A stretch of DNA of 64,000 nt from Bacteroidales bacterium (GCA_021740645.1 JAIOZL010000013.1:28713-92712), one strand, 5' to 3'. Shown: positions 54,628 through 63,066, numbered from the stretch's first letter. Numbers and translations: made by a program. The notes: generated from the letters alone by a model not told the origin.

Positions 54628-55230
54628 ATGTTCCGAAATAATCGTAAAATTCTCCCCCTTTTGTTTGCTGCAATTATTGGTCTGCTTTCTTCCTGCTCAT
54701 ACCAGGACCGGGAGTACGACCTTGAATTTCAGTATGATTATAAAAAGTATATGCCGGACGAAACGACGGAGCAAATGATATATTCCGATTCATTTGGGAA
54801 TAAGCTTGTTTTCGATATATACTCCTATGATTCGGGATACGAACTGGTATTTATTGATAGTGATGAAGGTGTGCATTATTACTACTATGGTAACTGGAGA
54901 AAGATTAATTATAGTGCTGATGGACATCCTTTTTTGCGGTACAAATACTATATTGAACACCAATATGGGATCCAGGTTGATGTTTTGAGTGTGCAGTACG
55001 GAAGCATCACAATGAATATTGCCTTGCCGGGCCATTATGACGATTACAACGAAGATCTCTATATGCAGTACGCTAACTTTCTCTTTATGGAAAATATGAC
55101 AATCAATGGGCAAACCTATGAAGATGTATATTACCGGGAAAACCTGGATGGAGATAATGGTATTTATTATTCAGATGCCAGGATAATCGCTTTTAAATCT
55201 GAAGGCATTTATTATTTGCTAGATCAATAA
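54628..55230 (+). CDS. Tyrosine/aspartate-rich lipoprotein, unknown function
   Basis: This 200-residue protein has a lipoprotein signal (KILPLLFAAIIGLLSSCSYQ) with the lipid Cys at about 23. The mature part is unusually rich in Tyr and Asp (EYDLEFQYDYKKYMPDE, GVHYYYYGNWRKINYSADG, DDYNEDLYMQYANFLFMENM) and reads as a beta-sandwich. No catalytic motif is recognised. It begins 123 bp after the nqr operon, beyond its terminator, and is seven bases from the next gene, so it heads a second transcript with the three paralogues that follow. Confidence 0.75.
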   Translation: MFRNNRKILPLLFAAIIGLLSSCSYQDREYDLEFQYDYKKYMPDETTEQMIYSDSFGNKLVFDIYSYDSGYELVFIDSDEGVHYYYYGNWRKINYSADGHPFLRYKYYIEHQYGIQVDVLSVQYGSITMNIALPGHYDDYNEDLYMQYANFLFMENMTINGQTYEDVYYRENLDGDNGIYYSDARIIAFKSEGIYYLLDQ

Positions 55231-55237
55231 TAGGACC

Positions 55238-55852
55238 GTGAAATATCTTTTAATAGTAATTTTAATAAGCGGATATTTACCTGTTTTGGCCCAAGCTACC
55301 AGCGATAATCTTCCTAAGGATTCAGTAAAAGTTTTAAATCGCACTGAATCCATTGAAACAGTCAAACGAAATATCCTTTCGATGGATATTTTTGAGTTTG
55401 CCATATTTAACGAAATCGAAATTGACTATATCCGTTTCATTTCAGAAGATGCCAAAATCGGGATCCTTACCCGGCTTGCCTTTGATTTGCCCAGCAACCG
55501 GAAGATTGAATATGATTTTCGCAACCGATATTGTTTGGGCTTAGGTATGAACTACTATCCTGTGGGCCATCATAAATGGTGTTACTTTGCCGGGATAGAG
55601 GCCGTATTAGGCAGTGCAGAATATTCAAATTACATCACAGTTTACAGGAATTACGACCCAACCTACTATTATGTAAACGATAATTATTTATTCCTCAAAA
55701 CCCTTATAAATAATGGTTTACTCCTAAGTCATAATAACTGGTTTTATGCAAGTGCAGTGGCAAGTTTTGGGATAAAATATTCATATCATTCAGATATCGA
55801 CGGGATAAAACCTTCTTTTATATTTTCAATAAACATGGGGGCCAGGTTTTAA
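55238..55852 (+). CDS. Exported beta-barrel-like protein, paralogue 1 (short)
   Basis: This 204-residue protein starts with GTG at 55238, because the signal peptide MKYLLIVILISGYLPVLAQ begins exactly there and no ATG is available upstream. The C-terminal ~110 residues resemble those of the next two proteins: GLGMNYYPVGHHKWCYFAGI, then a Tyr-rich loop, then LINNGLLLSHNN and a closing strand (FIFSINMGARF). It lacks the N-terminal domain found in the other two. An outer-membrane barrel is likely but unproven. Confidence 0.7.
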   Translation: MKYLLIVILISGYLPVLAQATSDNLPKDSVKVLNRTESIETVKRNILSMDIFEFAIFNEIEIDYIRFISEDAKIGILTRLAFDLPSNRKIEYDFRNRYCLGLGMNYYPVGHHKWCYFAGIEAVLGSAEYSNYITVYRNYDPTYYYVNDNYLFLKTLINNGLLLSHNNWFYASAVASFGIKYSYHSDIDGIKPSFIFSINMGARF

Positions 55853-55860
55853 AATTACAA

Positions 55861-56613
55861 ATGAAGCACTTAATTTATTCGTTGGTTTTGCTATTTTCCC
55901 TTTGCTCCGCAGCTTTAGGCCAGGATAAAATATTTTTCAAAGACGGGAAGATAAAAGAAGCAAAGGTTATTGAAATTTCATCGTCAAGGATAAAGTTTAA
56001 GGACTTTCACTTTTTAACCGGGCCAATGTATATCGCTAAAACATCAGAAGTAGATAAAATAATATTTGAAAACGGGCAGGAGAAAATCATTTCCAGAGCT
56101 TTCTTAAATTCAATGAATACCATGTCCTTGGGCCGGAATATCCTATCCTACCATATGTTTGATGTTTTATATGCTGAATTTACGGTTTCCTATGAAAGGA
56201 TATCCAGGAATCAAAAATTTGGATTTCTGATCCCCTATTCTGTTGGGTTTAATCCCTCAAGAGAAAGACAGGAAGCATACTCCCCGAATATTTACAGTGG
56301 GTTTGGCTTTCATTATTACCCGCAAAAACAAAAACGGTGGTCCTTTTTTATAGGCCCTGAAATCATTTTAGGAATTGCTAGTAGAGAAGTTCATTACTAT
56401 GACTATCATAATCCCCCATCATACAATAAAAAATATAATTACGTTTATGCAAAATCCTGGCTGAATAACGGGTTTCATTATATGCCCACAGAGAATTTCT
56501 GCGTTTCAGGTGTTTTTGGTTTTGGGGTGCGGTATTTTGATTACCCTGAGAAAGTGGATGGTGGTTTCAAAGGAAGTTTATATTTTAGCCTGACGCTTGG
56601 ATATCGGTTTTAG
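55861..56613 (+). CDS. Exported two-domain barrel-like protein, paralogue 2
   Basis: This 250-residue protein has a signal peptide (HLIYSLVLLFSLCSAALGQ). An N-terminal domain (20-80) reads DKIFFKDGKIKEAKVIEISS, then RIKFKDF, GPMYIAKTSEVDKIIFENGQ. This is a small beta domain common in Bacteroidota barrel proteins. The rest alternates in barrel-like strands and ends GSLYFSLTLGYRF. It is eight bases after paralogue 1. It corresponds along its full length to the next gene, so the two arose by tandem duplication. No known function. Confidence 0.75.
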   Translation: MKHLIYSLVLLFSLCSAALGQDKIFFKDGKIKEAKVIEISSSRIKFKDFHFLTGPMYIAKTSEVDKIIFENGQEKIISRAFLNSMNTMSLGRNILSYHMFDVLYAEFTVSYERISRNQKFGFLIPYSVGFNPSRERQEAYSPNIYSGFGFHYYPQKQKRWSFFIGPEIILGIASREVHYYDYHNPPSYNKKYNYVYAKSWLNNGFHYMPTENFCVSGVFGFGVRYFDYPEKVDGGFKGSLYFSLTLGYRF

Positions 56614-56658
56614 AAAGATCATGAAAGTGATAAATTGTAAATAATAATACAAGACAAA

Positions 56659-57411
56659 ATGCAAAAACAATTTATTAAAATACTATTGGTAGCTATATGC
56701 TTTTCCGTAAGCTTTGTCTACAGCCAGGATGTCATCCTACTTAATTCAGGAATGGAGATACTTACGAAAGTTACTGAGATTGGCAAATCAGAAATAAAGT
56801 ATAAAGAATACAGTAATTTAAATGGTCCTGATTATGTGATCAAAAAAAATAAAGTAAAAAAAATTGTTTTCGAAAACGGCAAAATAGATGACCTTACAGG
56901 CGGTGTAAAAAATCAAAGTTATAATCACAATGCTTTTGCCTATCATATTTTTGATGTGGTTTACAACGATTTTTCATTTTCCTATGAACACATCAGCAAA
57001 TCGGGCAACCTTGGTATTAAAATTCCGATTGCCATAGGCTATAACCTGAGTTCTTATGGATCGCGCGATTACAATAATGTTTTTTTCACAGGAATTGGAT
57101 TTAACATTTACCCGACAGGACAGCACAGGGTAAACTATTTTATGGGCCCTGAATTGAATATTGGCCTGGGGCAGGATGAGGATAGCTACTATAATTATTT
57201 TGATGGTTCCCGTATTGAAGAAACCAAAGAGTTTTTTTACGGAAGATTAATAGTTAACAATGGAATGTCGTATAATCCTGTCCCTAATTTCAGGGTTTCT
57301 TTTGTTGTAGGTGTAGGAGTTCGGTATTACGATATTAATAGTAATTATTATTACCATTCGGGTTTAAGGTCAACTGTTTATGTAACCGGAAGTATGGGGT
57401 ATATGTTTTAG
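56659..57411 (+). CDS. Exported two-domain barrel-like protein, paralogue 3
   Basis: This 250-residue protein has exactly the same length as its upstream neighbour. It has a signal peptide ending VYSQ and the same N-terminal domain (DVILLNSGMEILTKVTEIGK, IKYKEYSNLNGPDYVIKKNK, KIVFENGK). The barrel half aligns strand for strand (FTGIGFNIYPTGQHRVNYFM, GVRYYDINSN, YVTGSMGYMF). Divergence is considerable, so the duplication is not recent. The gap to paralogue 2 is 45 bp, consistent with one transcript from 54628. Confidence 0.75.
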   Translation: MQKQFIKILLVAICFSVSFVYSQDVILLNSGMEILTKVTEIGKSEIKYKEYSNLNGPDYVIKKNKVKKIVFENGKIDDLTGGVKNQSYNHNAFAYHIFDVVYNDFSFSYEHISKSGNLGIKIPIAIGYNLSSYGSRDYNNVFFTGIGFNIYPTGQHRVNYFMGPELNIGLGQDEDSYYNYFDGSRIEETKEFFYGRLIVNNGMSYNPVPNFRVSFVVGVGVRYYDINSNYYYHSGLRSTVYVTGSMGYMF

Positions 57412-57517
57412 GTGGTTATTCCTAATTGGGTCTCAAATTCACACATTATTATTTTTAGTTTTGCAAGCAGGTTAATATCTTCACAAATCCCCGCTCGCAA
57501 TTTGATTATTTCCTTGG

Positions 57518-57525
57518 TATATTTG
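57518..57525 (+). promoter_or_regulatory. -7 promoter element of apbE
   Basis: TATATTTG is a perfect match to TAnnTTTG, 15 bases before ATG 57540. A TTTG occurs at 57501-57504, but at a shorter distance than usual. Confidence 0.55.
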
Positions 57526-57539
57526 TAAAAATTTTCAAA

Positions 57540-58553
57540 ATGAAAAAGATTCCTTATTTCATTGTATTCCTTTCAATAGTTTTCTGTTCTTGCAATAAAA
57601 TGCTTGATCAGGAGCCTGTAAAATTTAATGGCGAAACCCAGGGAACCTATTACCAGGTAACCTATTTTGATAATGATAACAGGAATTTTCAAAAAGAGAT
57701 CGACCAGGCCCTGGCCGATTTCGATATGGTTGCCAGTATGTGGGTGGATAATTCAATTATATCATTGATCAATAGGAATGCTACGGATGTAAAACCTGAT
57801 CCGGTATTTCAGGCTCTATTCTCAATGTCGAAAAGTATTTACGAAAAATCCGGTGGAGCTTTTGATCCTACAATTGGACCGCTGGTAAATGCCTGGGGCT
57901 TTGGCTTTACTGATAGAATGAAGGTCGACCAACATATTGTCGATAGTATTCTTGAGTTTGTTGGATTTGATAAAGTAACAATTGAGGCCGATAAAATTAC
58001 GAAAAAGGATCCTCGCGTTCAATTTGATTTTAATGCCATAGCACAAGGATATTCAGTTGATTTGATTGGCCAGTTACTTGAAAAAAATGGGATTAAAAAT
58101 TACCTTATTGATATTGGTGGGGAAGTTATGGCAAAAGGAATGAAACCAGATAAGTCGATATGGAAAGTGGGGATTGAAAAGCCAAAGGATAATGCACAAT
58201 ATGGCGAAGGTTTAAAAGCTATCGTTGAATTAAAAAATAAAGCTATGGCAACCTCCGGCAATTATCGTAAATTTTATGAAGTAGAAGGTGTTCGATACTC
58301 CCACACCATTGATCCAAAAACCGGATATCCCGTACAACATTCTATTCTTAGTGTGTCTGTTATTGCAGATAGTTGCGGGATGGCAGATGGATGGGCTACA
58401 GCATTTATGGTAATGGGTTTTGAAAAGTCGATTGAGATTTTAGCAAAAGATAAATCTCTCGATGCTTACTTTATCTACTCTGGTAACGAAGGTAATATTG
58501 AAACACATGCTACCACCGGAATGAAAAAATATTTATTGGAAGAGATGGATTAA
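57540..58553 (+). CDS. apbE: FAD:protein FMN transferase (ApbE), lipoprotein
   Basis: This 337-residue enzyme attaches FMN through phosphodiester to Thr residues of NqrB and NqrC, using FAD as donor and Mg2+ as cofactor. The signal ends in a lipobox (IVFCSCNKM; Cys16 or Cys18), placing it on the periplasmic side where its targets are. Family motifs: FNGETQGTYYQVTYF, SMWVDNSIISLINRNA, GGAFDPTIGPLVNAWGFG, FDFNAIAQGYSVDLI, DIGGEVMAKG, and metal-site HTIDPKTGYPVQ with DGWATAFMVMG. Its location 3 kb after nqrF supports NQR maturation as its job. It has its own -7 element. Confidence 0.93.
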   Translation: MKKIPYFIVFLSIVFCSCNKMLDQEPVKFNGETQGTYYQVTYFDNDNRNFQKEIDQALADFDMVASMWVDNSIISLINRNATDVKPDPVFQALFSMSKSIYEKSGGAFDPTIGPLVNAWGFGFTDRMKVDQHIVDSILEFVGFDKVTIEADKITKKDPRVQFDFNAIAQGYSVDLIGQLLEKNGIKNYLIDIGGEVMAKGMKPDKSIWKVGIEKPKDNAQYGEGLKAIVELKNKAMATSGNYRKFYEVEGVRYSHTIDPKTGYPVQHSILSVSVIADSCGMADGWATAFMVMGFEKSIEILAKDKSLDAYFIYSGNEGNIETHATTGMKKYLLEEMD

Positions 58554-58571
58554 TAATTGTTGTGGAGAAAA

Positions 58572-58790
58572 CTAATCCTTTAGCACTCCATGGTGTTTTT
58601 CATAATTCACACAACTTTTCTCGTCGCCCTGATTATCGCACGTACATCCAATTCTTTTTCCGGTTGAAGTATCCACGCTACTGCAAGATTTGGTAAACTG
58701 TCCCCCTTTTTGAAGGAACATTTTAATAGCTATCCCCATCACAGCAAGGCCAAGCAGCAGAACCGAAAGAAGTATTACTTTAATTGTCAT
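58572..58790 (-). CDS. Small four-cysteine membrane protein, NqrM-like candidate
   Basis: This 72-residue protein starts at ATG 58790 (11 codons inside the longest frame), because the membrane segment VILLSVLLLGLAVMGIAIKM begins near there. After the helix comes KGGQFTKSC (Cys36), then IGCTC (Cys49, Cys51) and SCVNYEKHHG (Cys60). One helix followed by a short cysteine-rich tail is the plan of NqrM (DUF539), a factor needed to mature the iron centre of Na+-NQR in Vibrio. The spacing differs somewhat, so the call rests on architecture plus location next to apbE. It is convergent with apbE, 18 bp from its stop codon. Confidence 0.6.
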   Translation of the reverse strand: MTIKVILLSVLLLGLAVMGIAIKMFLQKGGQFTKSCSSVDTSTGKRIGCTCDNQGDEKSCVNYEKHHGVLKD

Positions 58791-58820
58791 TTTATAACAT
58801 TTGTTCGTAAAAACAGAACG

Positions 58821-58850
58821 CAAATTTAGGATAAATGTTTAATAAACAAA
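58821..58850 (-). promoter_or_regulatory. Promoter of the NqrM-like gene
   Basis: The minus strand reads TTTG (58847-58850) and TAAATTTG (58821-58828) with an 18-base spacer, the same spacing as the dehydrogenase promoter at 10552. The first ATG at a normal distance is 58790. Confidence 0.65.
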
Positions 58851-58851
58851 G

Positions 58852-59628
58852 CTAATTGGAGTGTTCTTTTCTTTTGAATTCTGCAAGCAAAACAGCGGTG
58901 GCAACTGAGGCATTCAAGGACTCTGCATGTGAACCGTCAGGTTTTACAAAGGAAGGAATACTAAGCTTTTTCGTAATGAAAGGTAATAAGCCATCTGAAA
59001 TACCATTTGACTCATTCCCGATTATCAGGTAACCGGTTGAGGTGTCCACTGCAGTATACATATTAGCGCCATTTAATACTGCCCCATATACCGGCATTTG
59101 CAGTGCAGCTTTAGTAAAATATTCAATAAGATCGGTATAAAAAAGCCCAACCCTTGCGATTGATCCCATTGTGGATTGAACGACCTTTGGATTATAAAGA
59201 TCGACACAAGTATTAGCACATATAATATTTTTTACCCCAAACCAGTCCGCTGAACGAATAATGGTGCCCAAGTTTCCCGGATCACGAATGTTATCCAGGA
59301 CCAAAATTAACTCATTGCTGAAATTTGGGATAGGACTGTTATCAGGTATCTTAAATGTTGCCAATACCTGATTTGGGTTTTTCAATGCACTTATTTTGTT
59401 AAGCTCGTTTTGAGTTACTTCAAAACATTCGTATTTCTTAACAAGGCTGTTTTTTGAATTTAGCCATTCACTAGTTGCACAAATAAAATTGACTTCAAAA
59501 GTACTTTCCAATAACTCTTCCACAATTTTTGGCCCTTCAGCTAAAAACAGGCCAGTTTGCTTTCTGTATTTCAAAATAGGAAGAGATCGAATGATTTTTT
59601 CTTTGTTTTTCGACAGCATTTTATTCAA
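58852..59628 (-). CDS. SpoU/TrmH-family RNA 2'-O-methyltransferase
   Basis: This 258-residue SPOUT-fold enzyme transfers methyl from SAM to a ribose in rRNA or tRNA. It has an N-terminal substrate-binding domain (LPILKYRKQTGLFLAEGPKI) and a catalytic domain with the three SpoU motifs: LVLDNIRDPGNLGTIIRSAD, IIGNESNGISDGL and ESLNASVATAVLLAEF. It is most similar in layout to RlmB-type enzymes. The target nucleotide cannot be told from sequence. It is not coupled to the nqr genes and is divergent from the small genes beginning at 59790. Confidence 0.9.
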   Translation of the reverse strand: MNKMLSKNKEKIIRSLPILKYRKQTGLFLAEGPKIVEELLESTFEVNFICATSEWLNSKNSLVKKYECFEVTQNELNKISALKNPNQVLATFKIPDNSPIPNFSNELILVLDNIRDPGNLGTIIRSADWFGVKNIICANTCVDLYNPKVVQSTMGSIARVGLFYTDLIEYFTKAALQMPVYGAVLNGANMYTAVDTSTGYLIIGNESNGISDGLLPFITKKLSIPSFVKPDGSHAESLNASVATAVLLAEFKRKEHSN

Positions 59629-59704
59629 TTTTTATGCGGATGTAAAAATACGAAAAAGCATTAAGTTCAGAAATTCAGAATAATACAAATATGCAGGAAT
59701 CTCT

Positions 59705-59749
59705 ATATCTAGTAGAATTCTGCCATTTTTTTTATCTGGTAGAATTCAG
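59705..59749 (+). repeat. 45-bp repeat element, copy A
   Basis: Contains two 14-base direct repeats 27 bases apart (ATCTAGTAGAATTC and ATCTGGTAGAATTC). GAATTCTGCCA can also pair with TGGTAGAATTC around a T-rich loop. It matches copy B at 63746-63790 with two differences, same orientation. It lies in a divergent intergenic region, 41 bp before ATG 59790. Confidence 0.9.
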
Positions 59750-59789
59750 CTATAAATTTTCGATTTTTTTGCTATATTATTGCATCGTA

Positions 59790-60104
59790 ATGGAAAAAGT
59801 AAAGTATGTAAAACATATTGAGGTTATTAAAGAGGGGATTGAATCCGGAATTTTTGCTATAAAAGCTACCGGGATTGCAAACCTGAATAACTTATTATCA
59901 CCTGTTCTTGTTAATTCCGATAAAAATAAAGAACCTGCCAAAGATGGAATTTATGAGCTAGATTTTGTTCTTGGCTCCACTGGCAATAACGAAATGAATG
60001 TGGAATTGGAAGTTGATGTAGTATTTAAGTTTAAACAACTACCTGCCTGGGTTAAAGGAATAAAGGTGAACGCTGAAAAGAATTCAGATATTGAACTAAT
60101 ATAA
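59790..60104 (+). CDS. Small soluble protein of unknown function
   Basis: This 104-residue protein starts at ATG 59790. The longer frame would run back through the 45-bp repeat and is rejected. It reads VKHIEVIKEGIESGIFAIKA, then GIANLNNLLSPVLVNSDKNK, DGIYELDFVLGSTGNNEMNV, ELEVDVVFKFKQLPAWVKGI. The last part looks like a single beta-rich domain. I see only a loose, unconvincing resemblance to trypsin-co-occurring-type small domains. There is no signal peptide. It is the first of three small genes before a histidine kinase. Confidence 0.6.
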   Translation: MEKVKYVKHIEVIKEGIESGIFAIKATGIANLNNLLSPVLVNSDKNKEPAKDGIYELDFVLGSTGNNEMNVELEVDVVFKFKQLPAWVKGIKVNAEKNSDIELI

Positions 60105-60131
60105 GAAGGCCGAAGTAAAGCATCTAATTAA

Positions 60132-60167
60132 AGTCCGTCTGCTGCATTTTAGGGTAGCAGACGGACT
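60132..60167. repeat. Perfect 12-bp inverted repeat between two small genes
   Basis: AGTCCGTCTGCT at 60132-60143 and AGCAGACGGACT at 60156-60167 pair perfectly across 12 bases. There is no T run on the plus strand; on the minus strand TTTAATT follows. It could be a terminator or RNA-processing stem that separates the first small gene from the next. Confidence 0.75.
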
Positions 60168-60183
60168 ACCAAACTGTAACTTA

Positions 60184-60441
60184 ATGTTTATTGAGATGTC
60201 GATGTATATCCCTTTTGTTACGTTTTATCAGGGAACAATTTACCATATGATTAATATTCCAATAGTAGAAACACACTCCATATATTTGGATAGACTCCAT
60301 TCAGTTCTTTTGGAGACAGCGAATCTTCAATTTGTTAATCCAATAAAAACCTGGATATATAAATGTCCTGAAATAACCGGACAAAAATTGGATGTTCTTC
60401 TATTGGGACGAAATGAAGAAGAGTTGAAAAGAACTGCTTAA
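60184..60441 (+). CDS. Small protein of unknown function
   Basis: This open frame encodes 85 residues (MFIEMSMYIPFVTFYQGTIY, then PIVETHSIYLDRLHSVLLET, ITGQKLDVLLLGRNEEELKR). A second ATG five codons in is equally plausible. No signal peptide, membrane segment or known motif is apparent. Evidence for coding is the open frame, the same strand as its neighbours and sensible composition. Confidence is limited by its short length. Confidence 0.5.
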   Translation: MFIEMSMYIPFVTFYQGTIYHMINIPIVETHSIYLDRLHSVLLETANLQFVNPIKTWIYKCPEITGQKLDVLLLGRNEEELKRTA

Positions 60442-60602
60442 CTACCTGCACTGGCAGTTTGCTGAGACTTAATAAATGGTCCGTTAAAATGTGGATTGTT
60501 AAGTAATTAAAATTAAAATGTTCAGATTGAATTAGAAATACTTTGAATTTTTTGTATTTTTAGAGTTATCAATTTTAGTTAAACCTTTTAAGTTATTTTA
60601 CC

Positions 60603-60911
60603 ATGAATGATTATCAACCTTATTCGTGCCTATTTAAGAAAGAAGCAGAACCAGCAGAATTGAAGTCCTGTTTCATTGTTTGGGTTCCCCTGGGAAGAAA
60701 GCTTACAGGCCCTCGTCAAAATACCGTTGATGAAACTACAACAATTTCCTATACAGTAGTTTCTGATAGCAGTCAAATAATAGCCAGGCAGGAGGAGTAT
60801 GAAAATATTATTGCCTGGGATGGAGAGGTACATTTTGTAAATATCATTCTTAAAGATTCAAATGGAATAGAATTGGGAAACAAAATAGATAGTACAAATA
60901 ATGTAGAATAA
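60603..60911 (+). CDS. Small protein of unknown function upstream of the kinase
   Basis: This open frame encodes 102 residues beginning MNDYQPYSCLFKKEAEPAEL and containing CFIVWVPLGRKLTGPRQNTV and SDSSQIIARQEEYENIIAWD. No family is recognised. It is preceded by 161 bp with no gene and ends 12 bases before the GTG start of the histidine kinase, so co-transcription and possible translational coupling are likely. It could be a sensor accessory or a target of the pair; both are conjecture. Confidence 0.6.
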   Translation: MNDYQPYSCLFKKEAEPAELKSCFIVWVPLGRKLTGPRQNTVDETTTISYTVVSDSSQIIARQEEYENIIAWDGEVHFVNIILKDSNGIELGNKIDSTNNVE

Positions 60912-60923
60912 AATATATAACAG

Positions 60924-63008
60924 GTGAATCAGATTATTTTTAAAAGAATTTTAGTACTCTTCATATTTATCCCTTTAGGGATGTTGGCGATTGAAAATAA
61001 AAAAGTGATCCAATTGTTAACTGACTTAAATGAGAGCAGGGAAGACAGTATTAAGTTCGAAATTCTAATGAATATTTCCGAAGTATATCTATCTACTGAA
61101 CCAAATAAGGCGATTCATTATTGTCAACTGGCCAGGGAAAAGGCTTTGAAAATCGGATTCTGGAAATATAAGGTAGATGCGAATATTTTAAGTTCTGAAT
61201 TATACAAAATTTTGAATCTGATGGATTCGTCTGCGATTTTTGCGGATAGAGCAATACAGTTTTGTGATACGAATAACTTAAAATACACCGGCAGGGCCTA
61301 TTATCAAAAAGGCAGAGTTTTACGAAATATGAATGATATAGAACCTGCCATGAAAATGTATGAAAAAAGTATTCGATATTTAAAGCCGTTAGGTGAAACT
61401 GAGTATTTGGGTAATGCATACAATAGCAAAGCAATTGTTTTTAATATGATGGCTCAAAATGATTCTGCCATACATTACTATATTGAATCACATAAGATTT
61501 TTACCCTGTTGGGGGATAGTACCGGTATCGCAAAGGCATTGCTAAATACCGGGAACATTTATAGTGATTTAAAGGAAAACAAAAAGGCGATGGAATTTTA
61601 CCAGGAAGCGTACCGTTTTGTTAAAAAAGAAGACTTACGAATCAGGGCTTTTGTTTTAAATAGTATTGGGTTAATTTATGGCAGAATAAACGAAAATGAT
61701 TCTGCATTAAATTATTACGACAGGGCGATAGATATTTATAGAAAAATGGGAATTCTAGAAGAAGCTGGCTTTTATTTGTATCTGAATAAAGCATATGTTT
61801 ATGAATCATTACAACAATATGATAAGTCCATGGAGACTTATCAAAAAGCCCTATCAATCGGAAACCACACTAAAAACGTTAATTTCATTTTTAAAGCAAA
61901 GTTTAATATCGCTTTTCTTTATGCGAATCGTTATAACAATATTGATACGGCATTAAAAATTTATGAATCAATATTACAACTAGCCAGGGATTACAAAATG
62001 ACGGATAATGAGTTAGAGGCATATACGAATTTATACCAAACATATGCAGGAATAGGTGATTACAAAAGTGCCTATAATTATCAGACTAAATATATAACCC
62101 TATTTGATTCAATTTATAATTTAAGAAAAACTGAGGCAATAAATGAATTAGAAATTAAGTATAATATTGAAAAAAAACAAGCAAGCATTTTAGCATTAAA
62201 GAATGAAACACTAGAAAAGGATATTCTGATAAAAAAGAAAAATGCTGAAAGGAATTTGACCTTATCTACCAGTATAGCAATAATTATTATCCTTTTGTTA
62301 TTATTCCTTATTAGCCGTCAAAAGGTAAAAAAGGAAAAGGAATTAAAGGAAAAAGAAATTGCGCGGTTGAAATTGGAAACAAAAGCCCTGGCCGCAAAGG
62401 CGCTGGTTGACGGACAGGAAGAAGAACGGAAGAGGATAGCTATTGAGCTTCACGACGGTTTAGGAGTTTTATTATCTACTGTTAAAATGCAGTTTACTAA
62501 TTTTATTGATAAAAACCCTAAAAGCTCGGAACTACTGCAAAAAGCAACAGGTATTCTTGATATGGCTTCGCTTGATGTAAGAAGAATATCTCATAATATG
62601 ATGCCTGGCATTTTAACAAAACTTGGATTAGTAGAAGCAATCGAAGATTTATTTGATGAAATAAATGTCAGTGAAAATATTAACGCTGAATTACTGGTTA
62701 ATGGCTGGGCAGATCGTTTACCTGAAAATGTCGAAATTATGATTTATCGTATTATACAGGAAATGGTGAATAATACACTTAAACATGCAGAGGCTAATCA
62801 GATTTCGCTGGTGCTAAATCTACAACCAAATATTTTGCATATCCAATATAGTGATAATGGTAAAGGCTTCGAACCAAAGGATAAAGAGGGTAAACAAACA
62901 CTAGGATTGCAAAGCATTAAATCACGGGTGCAATTTATTGGCGGTGAAATGGCTGTTGAAAGTGGTCCAGGTAAAGGAACTACCTTTATACTGCATTTAC
63001 CGGTTTAA
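60924..63008 (+). CDS. TPR-containing histidine kinase of the NarL/DegS type
   Basis: This 694-residue kinase starts with GTG at 60924 (signal-like RILVLFIFIPLGMLAIEN). Residues ~40-400 hold about eight TPRs in the extracytoplasmic part (YYQKGRVLRNMNDIEPAMKM, AYNSKAIVFNMMAQNDSAIH, ALLNTGNIYSDLKENKKAME). A coiled coil leads to one membrane segment (447-464). The HisKA_3 domain has phospho-acceptor His510 in RKRIAIELHDGLG, and the HATPase has EMVNNTLKHAEA, YSDNGKGF and GPGKGTTFILHLPV. It should phosphorylate the LuxR-type regulator that follows. Ligand unknown; TPRs suggest a protein or peptide. Confidence 0.9.
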   Translation: MNQIIFKRILVLFIFIPLGMLAIENKKVIQLLTDLNESREDSIKFEILMNISEVYLSTEPNKAIHYCQLAREKALKIGFWKYKVDANILSSELYKILNLMDSSAIFADRAIQFCDTNNLKYTGRAYYQKGRVLRNMNDIEPAMKMYEKSIRYLKPLGETEYLGNAYNSKAIVFNMMAQNDSAIHYYIESHKIFTLLGDSTGIAKALLNTGNIYSDLKENKKAMEFYQEAYRFVKKEDLRIRAFVLNSIGLIYGRINENDSALNYYDRAIDIYRKMGILEEAGFYLYLNKAYVYESLQQYDKSMETYQKALSIGNHTKNVNFIFKAKFNIAFLYANRYNNIDTALKIYESILQLARDYKMTDNELEAYTNLYQTYAGIGDYKSAYNYQTKYITLFDSIYNLRKTEAINELEIKYNIEKKQASILALKNETLEKDILIKKKNAERNLTLSTSIAIIIILLLLFLISRQKVKKEKELKEKEIARLKLETKALAAKALVDGQEEERKRIAIELHDGLGVLLSTVKMQFTNFIDKNPKSSELLQKATGILDMASLDVRRISHNMMPGILTKLGLVEAIEDLFDEINVSENINAELLVNGWADRLPENVEIMIYRIIQEMVNNTLKHAEANQISLVLNLQPNILHIQYSDNGKGFEPKDKEGKQTLGLQSIKSRVQFIGGEMAVESGPGKGTTFILHLPV

Positions 63009-63066
63009 TAGATAAAATCAGGTTGTTAATGGCTGAATTACTATAATTAAAATAAAATCATTTAAA

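Noticed and set aside
59691..59789. N-terminal extension of the small gene at 59790
   Set aside because: It would translate the 45-bp repeat and give a hydrophobic, low-quality sequence; ATG 59790 is preferred.
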